Source: Geobacteraceae bacterium
GTDB taxonomy: Bacteria > Desulfobacterota > Desulfuromonadia > Geobacterales > Geobacteraceae
Assembly (NCBI GenBank): GCA_009773645.1
Contig: WSYB01000001.1
Location: 36,642 to 100,641, forward strand
Direction of reading: 5' to 3'
Length of the DNA: 64,000 bases
In this document: piece by piece, positions 46,591 through 55,119 of the stretch
Numbering within the stretch: position 1 is the stretch's first letter
Layout: the number at the start of each line of letters is the position of its first letter
Made by a program: the position numbers and the translations under genes
The notes under the pieces: model-generated
Database searches by the model: none
What the model saw: only the letters and a program-made list of their open reading frames with translations
What the model was told of the DNA's origin: nothing

Positions 46591-49500
46591 ATGCGAGAGA
46601 GGCCGCTCAGGATACTGACCGCGGTGGCCGCCTACGACGGTCACGATGCATCGGTGCTGGCTCTGAACCGGGCACTCCTGGCCGGCGCGCGGCCGGTGGA
46701 GGTCATCTACCTCGGCTTCAGCATGACCGGCGAGCAGATCGCAGCGGCGGCGCTCCAGGAAGGGGCCGACGCGGTGGCCGTCAGCTCTTACAACGGCGGT
46801 CATCTCCAGTTTTTTACCCACCTGGTCAGGTGCCTGGTAGAGAGGGAGATGAGCGATTCTCTGGTCTTCGGCGGCGGGGGCGGCACTATCCTCCCTGAAG
46901 ACGCCGCAGCCATCGAGGCCACCGGGGTGGAGAAGATCTACGGTCCAGGCTGGACGCTGGACGCTATCGCCGCGGATCTCACCGAGCGGATTGTGGCTCG
47001 CGCCGGGAGAGCACCCGTACCACCCGACCCGGCGGCGTGGACCGACGGGCCGCCCGCCCCCATTGACCTCTCCCGTCTGCTGACCATGGCAGAGGATGAG
47101 GCGAGGCAGGTGTCCGTAGGGGCGAGGCATGCCTCGCCCCTACATGATTGGCTAAAGCGGGCCGAAAGTCTACCGGCCGGCGTCGTGGCCATTGCCGGTG
47201 ACGGCGGCAGCGGAAAGAGCACCCTGATCGACGAACTGGTCCGGCGTTTCCTGGGAACTTTCCCGGACAAAAAGATCGCCATCCTGGCCAACGACCCCAC
47301 CACCGCTACCGGCAGGGCTGCCGTCGCCTTTCTCGCCGACCGGGTGCGGATGAACCATATCTACGACGACCGCGTCTGGCTGCGCAGCGTCGCCACAGGC
47401 AGCCCATATGCTCCGCTCAGTCCGGCCCTGCCGCATCTGCTCCAGGTGTTCCGAGCAGCCGGCTTCGACCTGATTTTGGTCGAGACGCCGGGGACCGGGC
47501 AGGCCGGTCTCAACCTGGGGTCGTTGCGGTCCGACCTGCTGGTCTATGTCAAGACCCGCGAGTACGGTAGCGGCCTGCAGCTTCAAAAGGACCAACTGCT
47601 GCGCGATGCCGGCCTGGTGGTTTTGAACAAGGCCGACCTCGAAGGGGCCGAAGCGGCCTTTGGGGAGATGCGGGCGGTGTTGGCCGAACTGGGGAAGGAG
47701 GAAGTGCTCTTCCCGACCACCGCCAAGGCCGCCCGCGATCCGGGCCTCGACCACTTGTTCGCCGAACTCTGCCGACGGCTCGGCTGGCCGGCCCAGGAAA
47801 CACCGAAAACCACGGATATCTTTCTCTACGCCAAACAGAGTGTTCTGGTGCCGCACCGTCGGCGTGCCTACCTGGCGGAGATCGCCGATAAGGTCCGCGC
47901 CTACGGCCGCTGGGCATCCGACCAGCTGCAAAAACTCCGGGATAACCCCGGCGATCCCGCCCGCCTCGATCCGACCTGCGCCAGGCTGCTGGAGGAGTGG
48001 CCTGAGCAGTGGCGGGAGCTTTCCCTGCAAGCAGCCCACCGCATGGAGATAGACCCCTTTATGGAGACCCCCAATGGGCTGAAGCTGCCGCGGGTGGCCC
48101 TCCCCGACCCGGAGAACCGCGCCGAGTCCCTGCGCTTTCTGCTCGAAGAAGGGCTCCCCGGCAAATTCCCTTTTGCCACTGGCATCTACCCATACCGGCC
48201 TGTTTCCGCCGGCGAGACCACCCGGCAGTTCGCCGGGCTTCGCGGGCCCGAAGAAACCAACCGCCGCCTCCACCTGCTGGCCCGCGGAGTGGCCAAGCCA
48301 CGGCTCTCCATCGCGTTCGACGGCATCACCCTGTACGGGGCCGACAGTGACGAGGACCCGGGGAGCATAGGCAAAATCGGCGAAGGGGGCGTGGCCATCG
48401 ACACCTGGGAGGACATGAAGCTGGTCCTCGCGGGGTTCCACATTCCCGACATCAGCACCTCGATGACCATCAACGGCCCGGCGCCGATGGTACTCGCCAT
48501 GTATTTCGTCGCCGCCCAGGAGATCGAGCAGGAGCGGGCCGAGAAGGAAAAAGGGGTGCCGCTTTCCGAGGGCGAGCGGGAAGCGTTGCGCCGGCGGACC
48601 CTGCAAATCCTGCGGGGGACCCTGCAGGCCGACATCCTGAAAGAGGTCCAGGCCCAGAACGAAAACATCTTCCAGCCCGATTTCGCCATCAAGCTGCTTG
48701 GCGACGTGCAGGAATGGTTCATCGCGAACGAGGTGAAAAAGTTCTACTCGCTGAGTATCTCCGGCTACCACATCGGCGAGGCCGGTGCCAGCCCGATCCA
48801 GGAGTTGGCCTTCACCCTGGCCAACGGCTTCACCTACGTCGAGAATTTCCTTGCTCGGGGGATGCCGGTTAACGCTTTCGTCCCCAGCCTCTCCTTCTTC
48901 TTCAAGGTTTCTCACGAAGCCGAATGGCTCGCCTACGGCGCGGTCTGCCGCAAGATATGGGCAATCGCCCTGCGCGATGTCTACGGCGCCGACGAACGCT
49001 CCCAGCTGTTCAAATTCCACACCCAGACTTCGGGCCGGGCTCTGCAGGCCGAGGAGTGGGACACCCTCAACCCGGTGCGCCTTACCTACCACGCCCTGTT
49101 GGGGCTCCTGGCCAACGCCAATTCATTGCACGTCGATTCGGCCGACGAGCCGATGACCACCCCCGGCGAGAAGTGGGTACGCCAGGCGACCATGATTTCC
49201 AACTACCTGCGCGAGGAAGCGGAAGGGTTTGTCATCCAGAACCTCCTTTCCGGTTCCTACGCTTTCCGCGCCCTGATGCAGGAAGTGGAGTCGCAGGTCC
49301 TCGCAGAGTTCGACCGGCTCGACCGCCTTGGCGGCGTCGGTCCGGCCACCGAGCTTGGGTACCACCGGCGCTGCATCGCCGAGAACAGCACCAGATACGA
49401 ACGGGAGCGGCACCGGGTGACTCCGGAATATCCGGAGCCGCCGCAACGCAGGATCATCGGCTACAACGCCTATGAACTCCCCGATGGCCACCCCGACAAG

Positions 49501-49746
49501 TACCCGCCCGTGGCCGAAGTGGTCCGCCCCGATCCGGCCGACTGGGAGCGGCAGCTCGCCCGAGTACGCGACTTTAAGGAGCGCCACCGGGAGGATGCGC
49601 CGGTCTACCTGGCGCGCCTGAAGCAGGTGGCCCTGCAAGGGGAGAATGTTTTCGGCGAGCTGCTGGAGACGGTGCGACACGCCACTTTGGGGCAGATCAG
49701 CAGGACCCTGGTCGAAGTGGGGGGGCGGTATCGGAAGATGGTGTAA
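46591..49746 (+). CDS. icmF: Fused isobutyryl-CoA mutase IcmF
   Basis: A 1051-residue, three-part adenosylcobalamin enzyme. Residues 1-140: B12 domain with YDGHDAS (Asp16, His18). Residues 190-400: MeaB-like G domain with GDGGSGKST (201-211) and NKADL. Residues 520-1051: mutase barrel with TTRQFAGLRG, SMTINGPAPM and a family-typical end. IcmF interconverts isobutyryl- and n-butyryl-CoA, using its own G domain as chaperone; IcmF of G. metallireducens was among the first characterised. A 28-bp palindrome encodes VGARHASPL at residues 176-184, in the linker between B12 and G domains. The start has only a weak ribosome binding site. Confidence 0.95.
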   Translation: MRERPLRILTAVAAYDGHDASVLALNRALLAGARPVEVIYLGFSMTGEQIAAAALQEGADAVAVSSYNGGHLQFFTHLVRCLVEREMSDSLVFGGGGGTILPEDAAAIEATGVEKIYGPGWTLDAIAADLTERIVARAGRAPVPPDPAAWTDGPPAPIDLSRLLTMAEDEARQVSVGARHASPLHDWLKRAESLPAGVVAIAGDGGSGKSTLIDELVRRFLGTFPDKKIAILANDPTTATGRAAVAFLADRVRMNHIYDDRVWLRSVATGSPYAPLSPALPHLLQVFRAAGFDLILVETPGTGQAGLNLGSLRSDLLVYVKTREYGSGLQLQKDQLLRDAGLVVLNKADLEGAEAAFGEMRAVLAELGKEEVLFPTTAKAARDPGLDHLFAELCRRLGWPAQETPKTTDIFLYAKQSVLVPHRRRAYLAEIADKVRAYGRWASDQLQKLRDNPGDPARLDPTCARLLEEWPEQWRELSLQAAHRMEIDPFMETPNGLKLPRVALPDPENRAESLRFLLEEGLPGKFPFATGIYPYRPVSAGETTRQFAGLRGPEETNRRLHLLARGVAKPRLSIAFDGITLYGADSDEDPGSIGKIGEGGVAIDTWEDMKLVLAGFHIPDISTSMTINGPAPMVLAMYFVAAQEIEQERAEKEKGVPLSEGEREALRRRTLQILRGTLQADILKEVQAQNENIFQPDFAIKLLGDVQEWFIANEVKKFYSLSISGYHIGEAGASPIQELAFTLANGFTYVENFLARGMPVNAFVPSLSFFFKVSHEAEWLAYGAVCRKIWAIALRDVYGADERSQLFKFHTQTSGRALQAEEWDTLNPVRLTYHALLGLLANANSLHVDSADEPMTTPGEKWVRQATMISNYLREEAEGFVIQNLLSGSYAFRALMQEVESQVLAEFDRLDRLGGVGPATELGYHRRCIAENSTRYERERHRVTPEYPEPPQRRIIGYNAYELPDGHPDKYPPVAEVVRPDPADWERQLARVRDFKERHREDAPVYLARLKQVALQGENVFGELLETVRHATLGQISRTLVEVGGRYRKMV
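47116..47143. repeat. Perfect 28-bp palindrome inside icmF
   Basis: GTAGGGGCGAGGCA followed at once by its exact reverse complement. It begins in codon phase and encodes VGARHASPL plus a His. The ends match those of the intergenic element at 18382-18453. It sits in a domain linker, so the insertion is tolerated. Confidence 0.9.
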
Positions 49747-49751
49747 ATACA

Positions 49752-49791
49752 GTGAATGGTGAATGGTGAATGGTGAATGGTGAATGGTGAA
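49752..49791. repeat. Tandem GTGAATG heptamer, about 5.7 copies
   Basis: Five exact GTGAATG units and a partial sixth lie directly after the icmF stop. No reverse-complement arm is present, unlike its relatives at 24150 and 38988. Length is likely variable between strains. Confidence 0.9.
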
Positions 49792-49811
49792 AACCCAAAG
49801 GATGACTGACT

Positions 49812-50393
49812 ATGGACAGACGCGGTACACCACCGGAGAAGGTCGAGCGGCTTGAGCCCAAGGAGCGCAGGGGGCTCGTCGTGGTCATCACCGGCCACGG
49901 CAAGGGGAAGACTACGGCAGCGCTTGGGTTGGCGCTGCGCGCCTGCGGCCACGGCATGAGGGTCTGCATCATCCAGTTCATGAAAGGAGACCTCTACGCC
50001 GGTGAGTGGGACGGCATCAAAGAGATGAATTGCGATATCGAACTGCACGCCACCGGCAAGGGGTTCTGCGGCATCCAGGGTAACCCTTACCCGTGGGTCG
50101 AACACCGGGCCAACGCCCAGGACGCCATCGACCTTGTCCATGAAAAGATCGCCTCCGGCAACTACGACATGCTGATCCTCGACGAGATCAACAACGCCCT
50201 CAAGCTAAAGCTGGTCGATCTGGAGCAGGTGCTGGATATCCTGCACAACAAGCCGCCCCTGATGCATCTGGTCCTCACCGGCCGCGACGCCCACCCGCAG
50301 GTGATCGAACTTGCCGACACGGCCAGCGAGGTCAGTGAGATCAAGCACGCCTACCGCAAGGGAATCGAGCCCCAGCCGGGTATCGACTACTGA
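49812..50393 (+). CDS. cobO: Corrinoid adenosyltransferase, copy 2
   Basis: A 193-residue BtuR/CobO protein: GHGKGKTTAALGLALRACG, IIQFMKGDLYAGEWD and YDMLILDEINNALKLK. It is about 20 residues longer at the N-terminus than the copy at 43269 and differs across the middle, so it is a distinct paralog rather than a recent duplicate. Its place right after icmF suggests it supplies adenosylcobalamin to that enzyme. Confidence 0.93.
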   Translation: MDRRGTPPEKVERLEPKERRGLVVVITGHGKGKTTAALGLALRACGHGMRVCIIQFMKGDLYAGEWDGIKEMNCDIELHATGKGFCGIQGNPYPWVEHRANAQDAIDLVHEKIASGNYDMLILDEINNALKLKLVDLEQVLDILHNKPPLMHLVLTGRDAHPQVIELADTASEVSEIKHAYRKGIEPQPGIDY

Positions 50394-50453
50394 AGCGCCC
50401 GGTCGATACTCTTCACGCCTGCCGGGATAGAGGTTGACAGCAATGCAGGTAAC

Positions 50454-51872
50454 GTGATACCTAATCCCATGCCCCATCCCCTCCCCCATAAGCAGGCCGC
50501 CCCCCGTTTGCTCCTTATCTACCCGGCAACGCACAAGCTCGGCTGGGTGAAATACTTCCAGCTTCCCTCCCACTCCCTCCAGCAGGTTGCCGCAGCCACT
50601 CCGCCGCCATGGGAGGTAACCCTCGTTGATGAGGTTCACGACTCGATTCCAAAAGGCCGGGATTTCGACCTGGTGGGGATCACCGCCATGACGCACCAGG
50701 CGTCACGGGCCTACGAGATCGCCGACCGGTTCCGGGCGGAGGGGGTGCCGGTGATCCTGGGAGGGATACACCCGACGGTCCTCCCCGAGGAAGCCATCGC
50801 CCATGCGGATTCGGTCGTCATCGGCGAGGCGGAGCCGGTCATGGCGGGACTCCTGGCCGATTTCCTGGCCGGCCGGCTCGCCCGCTTCTATCGGGCTCCT
50901 ATCCCCGAAGACGACCGGCTGGCAGTCCCCTGGCCGCGCCGGGATATCCTGGCCGGCAAACGTTACCTGACAACCCAGACGGTCCAGGCCAGCCGGGGAT
51001 GCCCCTACGACTGCCCGTTCTGCACCGTCACCCCCTATTTCGGCAACCGCTTCCGCTACCGCGACCCGGCGGACATCCTCGCCGAGATCCGCTCCTTTCC
51101 TCGCAAGCTCGTGGTATTCCTGGACGACAACCTGCTGGGAGACCCGGCCAAGGCGAAACCCCTGCTGGAGGGAATGACTGAGCTGGGCGTCCGCTGGGGC
51201 TCCCAGACCAGCCTGCGCTTCGCCGAGGACCCGGAGCTCCTGAAGCTCGTGGCCCGTTCCGGTTGCATTGGCCTCTTCGTGGGCATCGAGTCGGTGACGG
51301 GACCCTACGCCCGGCTCGCCAAGTCCGGCTCCGTACAGCACCAGGCCGAACTCATGAAGCGGGTTCGGGACGCCGGCATCATCCTGGAGACCTCCATCAT
51401 CTTCGGCTTCGACGACCACGATGAGAGCATCTTCGAGAAGACCCTCCGCTTCGTCGAGGATTGCTCCCCGAGCGTCCCCACGTTCCACATCCTGACCCCC
51501 TATCCGGGAACGGCCCTCTTCCGGCAGTTCGAGCAGGAGGGACGTCTTCTGCACACGGACTGGCAGCGGTACAACCACGCAGAGGTGGTCTTCCGGCCGA
51601 AACTGATGTCACCGGACCGACTCTACCGGGGGTGGCTCGAAACGCGCAAAGAGGCCTACCGCTGGCCGTCGATCCTCTCCCGTGTCATAAAGAATCCGGG
51701 GCGGCGTCTGACCAACCTGGTGTACAACATCCTGCGCAAAGGGCCCAACGACCTCCTCAAAGCCGATGCTGCCGAACTCCGCTTTGAACAGGGAGGGGCA
51801 GGCAATATCACCGCCGAGCAACCGGCCCCACATGGAGTAGACGGAAGTCCCCAGCATACATCTGCGAAGTAG
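50454..51872 (+). CDS. B12-binding-domain radical SAM protein
   Basis: A 472-residue protein. An N-terminal cobalamin-type Rossmann domain (about residues 15-140: VGITAMTHQASRAYEIAD, ILGGIHPTVLPEEA) precedes a radical SAM barrel with ASRGCPYDCPFCTVTPYFG (C-x3-C-x2-C). The C-terminal part has IIFGFDDHDESIF and HILTPYPGTALFRQ, typical of the P-methyltransferase/hopanoid-type group of B12 radical SAM enzymes. The substrate is unknown. It starts at GTG 50454 or ATG 50469 and lies 60 bp after cobO copy 2. Confidence 0.9.
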   Translation: MIPNPMPHPLPHKQAAPRLLLIYPATHKLGWVKYFQLPSHSLQQVAAATPPPWEVTLVDEVHDSIPKGRDFDLVGITAMTHQASRAYEIADRFRAEGVPVILGGIHPTVLPEEAIAHADSVVIGEAEPVMAGLLADFLAGRLARFYRAPIPEDDRLAVPWPRRDILAGKRYLTTQTVQASRGCPYDCPFCTVTPYFGNRFRYRDPADILAEIRSFPRKLVVFLDDNLLGDPAKAKPLLEGMTELGVRWGSQTSLRFAEDPELLKLVARSGCIGLFVGIESVTGPYARLAKSGSVQHQAELMKRVRDAGIILETSIIFGFDDHDESIFEKTLRFVEDCSPSVPTFHILTPYPGTALFRQFEQEGRLLHTDWQRYNHAEVVFRPKLMSPDRLYRGWLETRKEAYRWPSILSRVIKNPGRRLTNLVYNILRKGPNDLLKADAAELRFEQGGAGNITAEQPAPHGVDGSPQHTSAK

Positions 51873-51966
51873 ACGTAATCCTTAACGGCCGCGCCATGGC
51901 CCCCTCCTCTGATTGATATGGAAACTAGGTATCTATCGCCTTTTTTTATAAAAATGGCTTTTTTTG

Positions 51967-52021
51967 TTTTCAGTTATGCCCTATGCCTTCCGATATTTTC
52001 AGTTATGTCCTATGCCTTCCG
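51967..52021. repeat. Direct repeat of 26 bp, period 29
   Basis: TTTTCAGTTATG(C/T)CCTATG-type sequence is present twice, at 51967-51992 and 51996-52021, differing at one base. It lies in the leader of the lipoprotein gene. Confidence 0.8.
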
Positions 52022-52049
52022 GGCGGATTTCAATCAGAGGAGCGAATAT

Positions 52050-52895
52050 ATGAAATACATCTCAAAGTTCATGATGGTTGGAGCGTTTGCCGCAGTTACG
52101 ACCCTTGCGGGTTGCGCTTCCCAAAACGCCTACCAGACTGCTTTTTCCGACAAGACTGCGGTGGCCGGCAACAGCCACACCTTCGAGGCTCCGGCAGACC
52201 GGACGCTGCGAACCGTGAAGCAGGTTCTCGTCAAACAGAACTTCAATGTCGACCGTGCCGACACTACGGCCGGGCTGGTCAAAGCAAGTCGCAGCCTGCA
52301 GGACCCGAATGATAGCGAAGTGTCATACGACATCAACGTTTCTGCGGATGTCACGGAAGGAACGACCCCGAACTCGAGCATTGTCACCCTCGCGGCAAGC
52401 CAGAAGACGGTGCTCCACACGTCACAGTATACCTGGTGGCACCTGTTGTGGATCTTCCCGATTTTTCCCACCGGCACAGAGTACACCACGGTCGTAAGGA
52501 AAGAAGGCGACATCACAGACCCGGGTTTCTTCAAAGATTTCTTCGCCTCGATCGACCGGGCTCTGGCAGTTGCGAAAGCGGCCGCTGATGCCGCGGCTGC
52601 CGAGAAAGCCATCGCTGACGCGAAGGCCGCGGCTGAAGCCAAGGCTGCTGCCGATGCCAAGGCCGCAGCTGAAGCTAAGGCTGCCGCAGAGGCCAAGGCT
52701 GCCGAAGCAAAAGCCGCCGCTGAGGCGAAAGCCGCTCAAGCCGCTGCTGACGCCATGGCCGCCGCAGAGGCAAAGGCCGCCGCCGATGCCAAGGCTGCCA
52801 GTGACGCCATCGCCGCCAAGGTCGCTGAAATCGCAAATGAGGCCAAGGACGCCACGGACGCAACGACCGGCGTCACCGCTGCTCCCAAACCGTAA
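52050..52895 (+). CDS. Lipoprotein with Ala/Lys-rich coiled-coil tail
   Basis: A 281-residue protein. The signal peptide ends in a lipobox TLAGCAS (Cys about 22). Residues ~40-165 form a globular domain (VKQVLVKQNFNVDRADTTAGLVKASR, a pattern met in small lipoproteins of unknown role), with WWHLLWIFPIFPTGTEY near 130-145. The last ~100 residues repeat AAADAKAAAEAKAA, a long helical coiled-coil. The start ATG 52050 has GGAG upstream; the open frame before it covers the direct repeat. The last 115 bp of the gene and its tail are duplicated at 53977. Confidence 0.82.
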   Translation: MKYISKFMMVGAFAAVTTLAGCASQNAYQTAFSDKTAVAGNSHTFEAPADRTLRTVKQVLVKQNFNVDRADTTAGLVKASRSLQDPNDSEVSYDINVSADVTEGTTPNSSIVTLAASQKTVLHTSQYTWWHLLWIFPIFPTGTEYTTVVRKEGDITDPGFFKDFFASIDRALAVAKAAADAAAAEKAIADAKAAAEAKAAADAKAAAEAKAAAEAKAAEAKAAAEAKAAQAAADAMAAAEAKAAADAKAASDAIAAKVAEIANEAKDATDATTGVTAAPKP

Positions 52896-52920
52896 ATTCC
52901 TGTTCCAGACGCACAAGGGC

Positions 52921-52996
52921 AGCAGCTTTCCGGGGACCGCAATGTCCAGTGGAGCATTCGGATCAACAATCAGTGGCGGATATGCTTCCGATGGGA
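52921..52996 (+). pseudogene. Fragment of a higB gene
   Basis: 76 bp matching positions 54319-54394 inside the intact higB with 3 mismatches (AGCAGCTTT...GCTTCCGATGGGAT). It has no start or end and is 15 bp after the lipoprotein tail copy, so it is a leftover of a duplication. Confidence 0.85.
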
Positions 52997-52998
52997 TA

Positions 52999-53163
52999 AT
53001 GTCCGAGGGTTTTCAGCACAAGCTGGACATCGTCGTCGAAGGACACCATGTGCTGAGTGAGAAGATTGACCGGGGCGAAACGACATTGAGCGCAAGGTTG
53101 GAGCGGGTCGAAAGCAAAGTCGATGCCGTGGCCGCAGACCTAGCTGCCCTTGCGACCTCTTCT
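52999..53163 (+). pseudogene. 3'-truncated gene for a small coiled-coil protein
   Basis: From ATG 52999 the frame reads MSEGFQHKLDIVVEGHHVLS, then EKIDRGETTLSARLERVES and KVDAVAADLAAL, a heptad pattern with Leu/Val at spacing seen in small coiled-coil proteins common in this lineage. Homology-like sequence stops at about 53160, where the antisense vapC gene begins; past that the frame only reads the shadow of vapC. It seems to have lost its 3' end to the vapBC insertion (inference). Confidence 0.5.
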
Positions 53164-53577
53164 TTATTCGGGATAAATGGTGAACGCCTTGCGGGAATGG
53201 ATTCGGTACGTCGCGAATCCCCGGCGGTCGAGGGTGAATATCTCGCTGGTATTCCGTTCCTCCGCCAGCACGACAAGGGTCGCATCGGCGAAATCCATCG
53301 GCACGTCCCGGTACTTCTCCATGAGCTGCATCGCCCGCTGGAGCGAACCCGGCGTCTGAGGCACGACTTCCGCCCCACCTTTCAGTATGAATTCAAGCGC
53401 CGGTTTCTGTATGGCGAATGACGGGCCAAGCAGGTAGACCACCTCGGTCAGCACCGGCTCCGTGGTGACGAACCGGCCGTTAACCTCCTTGAAGAACGCC
53501 GTGCACGCCAGGTGGCTCCGCTCGGACCGGTCGAGGAGCGCTACGAACGGCCCCGTGTCGAGGATGATCTCACGCAT
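53164..53577 (-). CDS. PIN-domain toxin (VapC-like)
   Basis: A 137-residue PIN ribonuclease-fold protein. The acidic metal-binding set is visible: Asp7 (ILDTGPF), Glu45 (LTEVVYLL), Asp95 and Asp98 (MDFADATL) and Asp117 (TLDRRGF). VapC toxins cut tRNA or rRNA. It overlaps the antitoxin gene by 8 bp. The C-terminus (YRIHSRKAFTIYPE) is at the junction with the truncated coiled-coil gene. Confidence 0.92.
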   Translation of the reverse strand: MREIILDTGPFVALLDRSERSHLACTAFFKEVNGRFVTTEPVLTEVVYLLGPSFAIQKPALEFILKGGAEVVPQTPGSLQRAMQLMEKYRDVPMDFADATLVVLAEERNTSEIFTLDRRGFATYRIHSRKAFTIYPE

Positions 53578-53827
53578 CGCGACGGAACCTCGACTTCAGG
53601 TGTTCGCGATGGTCAGAGCCGAGGTCCGGTACGCCACTCTCAACCGAGCCCAGGAGGTCCTTCACCCGGTCGTAAGGACTGTCGCCCCTCGCTGCTCCCT
53701 CTTCCTGAATGAAACGCTCCAGAGCGATCCGCACGACATCCGAGCGTTTCCGGCGGAGTTTTCGGGCGAGGGTAGCCACCCCTTCTTCAAGCTCATCCGT
53801 GAGTCTTACCGTCAATTGACCTTTCAT
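53570..53827 (-). CDS. Ribbon-helix-helix antitoxin (VapB-like)
   Basis: An 85-residue protein. MKGQLTVRLTDELEEGVATL and the following RKRSDVVRIALERFI form a ribbon-helix-helix DNA-binding domain; the C-terminal half (GDSPYDRVKDLLGSVESGV) is the toxin-blocking tail. Start at ATG 53827 with GGAGG 8 bases upstream. Partner of the PIN toxin that follows. Confidence 0.9.
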   Translation of the reverse strand: MKGQLTVRLTDELEEGVATLARKLRRKRSDVVRIALERFIQEEGAARGDSPYDRVKDLLGSVESGVPDLGSDHREHLKSRFRRDA

Positions 53828-53976
53828 CTCAACTCCTCCTTCCACTAAAATGCAATTCAAAATTAACTTAAATGCATTGCAATTGCAAGGGGTATGTCTG
53901 TAAATAAAAAGAAATGTACCGTCTAATCCTTACGCCGCCCCTCCCCTAACAATTCAGTAAGCTGTCCCCCGAATTC

Positions 53977-54091
53977 AAGGCTGCCAGTGACGCCATCGCC
54001 GCCAAGGTCGCTGAAATCGCAAATGAGGCCAAGGACGCCACGGACGCAACGACCGGCGTCACCACTGCTCCCAAACCGTAAATTCCTGTTC
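53977..54091. repeat. Duplicated 3' end of the lipoprotein gene
   Basis: 115 bp matching 52791-52905 at 114 positions (one G/A change), including the stop and first bases beyond it. There is no upstream part of the gene. The left junction follows TGTCCCCCGAATTC, a piece of the GAATTC/GGGGACA repeat family. It shows that lipoprotein tail and higB were once neighbours in both copies. Confidence 0.9.
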
Positions 54092-54155
54092 TGAGGCTTT
54101 GCGGGAAGAAATACTATCGCTTGACAATACTATCTAATATCGTTACTATCAACCT

Positions 54156-54437
54156 GTGATCAGATCATTCGCCTGCAAAGAGACCGACAAGCTGTTTCAC
54201 GGCCGATTTTCGGCAAAGCTGCCGCATGACGTTCAGCGCATTGCCCAGCGCAAACTGAAACAGCTCAACGGCGCTGCTGCCCTTGACTTCCTGCGCGTTC
54301 CCCCGGGCAACAGGCTGGAGCAGCTTTACGGGGACCGCAATGGCCAGTGGAGCATTCGGATCAACGATCAGTGGCGGATATGCTTCCGATGGGATGACGG
54401 CAATGCCCACGATGTCGAGATCACCGATTACCATTGA
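54156..54437 (+). CDS. higB: HigB-type RelE-superfamily toxin
   Basis: A 93-residue plasmid-killer family protein: MIRSFACKETDKLFHGRFS, then RKLKQLNGAAALDFLRVPPGN and the C-terminal WSIRINDQWRICFRW and DVEITDYH (the His is at the usual place of the catalytic residue). It cuts mRNA on the ribosome in this family. Start at GTG 54156. It precedes the antitoxin by 13 bp, the toxin-first order of hig loci. Confidence 0.93.
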   Translation: MIRSFACKETDKLFHGRFSAKLPHDVQRIAQRKLKQLNGAAALDFLRVPPGNRLEQLYGDRNGQWSIRINDQWRICFRWDDGNAHDVEITDYH

Positions 54438-54450
54438 AGGAGACTTTCTC

Positions 54451-54756
54451 ATGAGCAAACGCGACCTTCCACCCGTACACCCCGGTGAAATCCTGATCGA
54501 GGACTTCCTCAAGCCGATGGGGATCACCCGCTACCGGTTGGCAAAGTCCATCGGTGTACCCCAGCGCCGCATCGATGAAATCTGCGCAGGAAAACGGTCC
54601 ATCACCGCCGACACCGCGCTGCGCCTCGCACGCTTCTTCAGCACCGACGCCCAAAGCTGGATGAACCTCCAGGCCGAATACGACCTTGAGACGGCCGAAA
54701 TCATTCTGGCCAAGCGGATCGCTCAGGAGGTAAAGCCCCTGAAGGAGGCTGCCTAA
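54451..54756 (+). CDS. higA: HigA-type antitoxin (XRE-family DNA-binding)
   Basis: A 101-residue protein: PPVHPGEILIEDFLKPMGI followed by a helix-turn-helix (TRYRLAKSIGVPQRRIDEIC) and ITADTALRLARFFSTDAQSW. Typical HigA layout. Start at ATG 54451 with GGAG 9 bases upstream. It neutralises HigB and represses the operon in known systems. Confidence 0.93.
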   Translation: MSKRDLPPVHPGEILIEDFLKPMGITRYRLAKSIGVPQRRIDEICAGKRSITADTALRLARFFSTDAQSWMNLQAEYDLETAEIILAKRIAQEVKPLKEAA

Positions 54757-54876
54757 TCCTGTTGAATGATTCGCTGCGGTGTTCACCCCATAACCCTCCC
54801 CCAGGACCTCCTGACCGAACTGATGTCCCTCGTTCACGCCGTGAGGAGTAAAGATGGATTTCATATCGAGCCCACG

Positions 54877-55038
54877 TTATATGTGTCTCCCTAGATCCAG
54901 CGTCCAGTAGCGCATGGAGGGAAAGCCGTTATAGGTGCCCTCGACAACTCCACAGGCTCTTCCCACCGACCGGGCCTGATTGATGGCAATGAAATTCGTG
55001 ATAACTGTTTCAATGAAATAAGCATATAGGCCTCCTAA
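54877..55038 (-). pseudogene. Unidentified gene fragment, C-terminal part
   Basis: A minus-strand frame without a start codon reads ...LYAYFIETVITNFIAINQA, then RSVGRACGVVEGTYNGFPSM and RYWTLDLGRHI before a stop. Composition and mixed hydrophobic pattern look like real protein. No family is recognised. An overlapping 43-codon frame starts at ATG behind AGGAGG in another phase. Probably the remnant of a displaced gene. Confidence 0.32.
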
Positions 55039-55119
55039 ACCAACACGCGCTGGTTAGCTCTATTTCAGTTTGGGGGCATGTTCGAAGCCGCGATGCGGAG
55101 GGGGACAAGGGCATCCGCA

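Noticed and set aside
47170..49092. A 640-codon minus-strand frame over icmF
   Set aside because: It is a shadow of icmF, with no motif and no ribosome binding site.
49752..49791. CRISPR or phage attachment site at the heptamer run
   Set aside because: It is a simple tandem repeat without spacers or flanking integrase.
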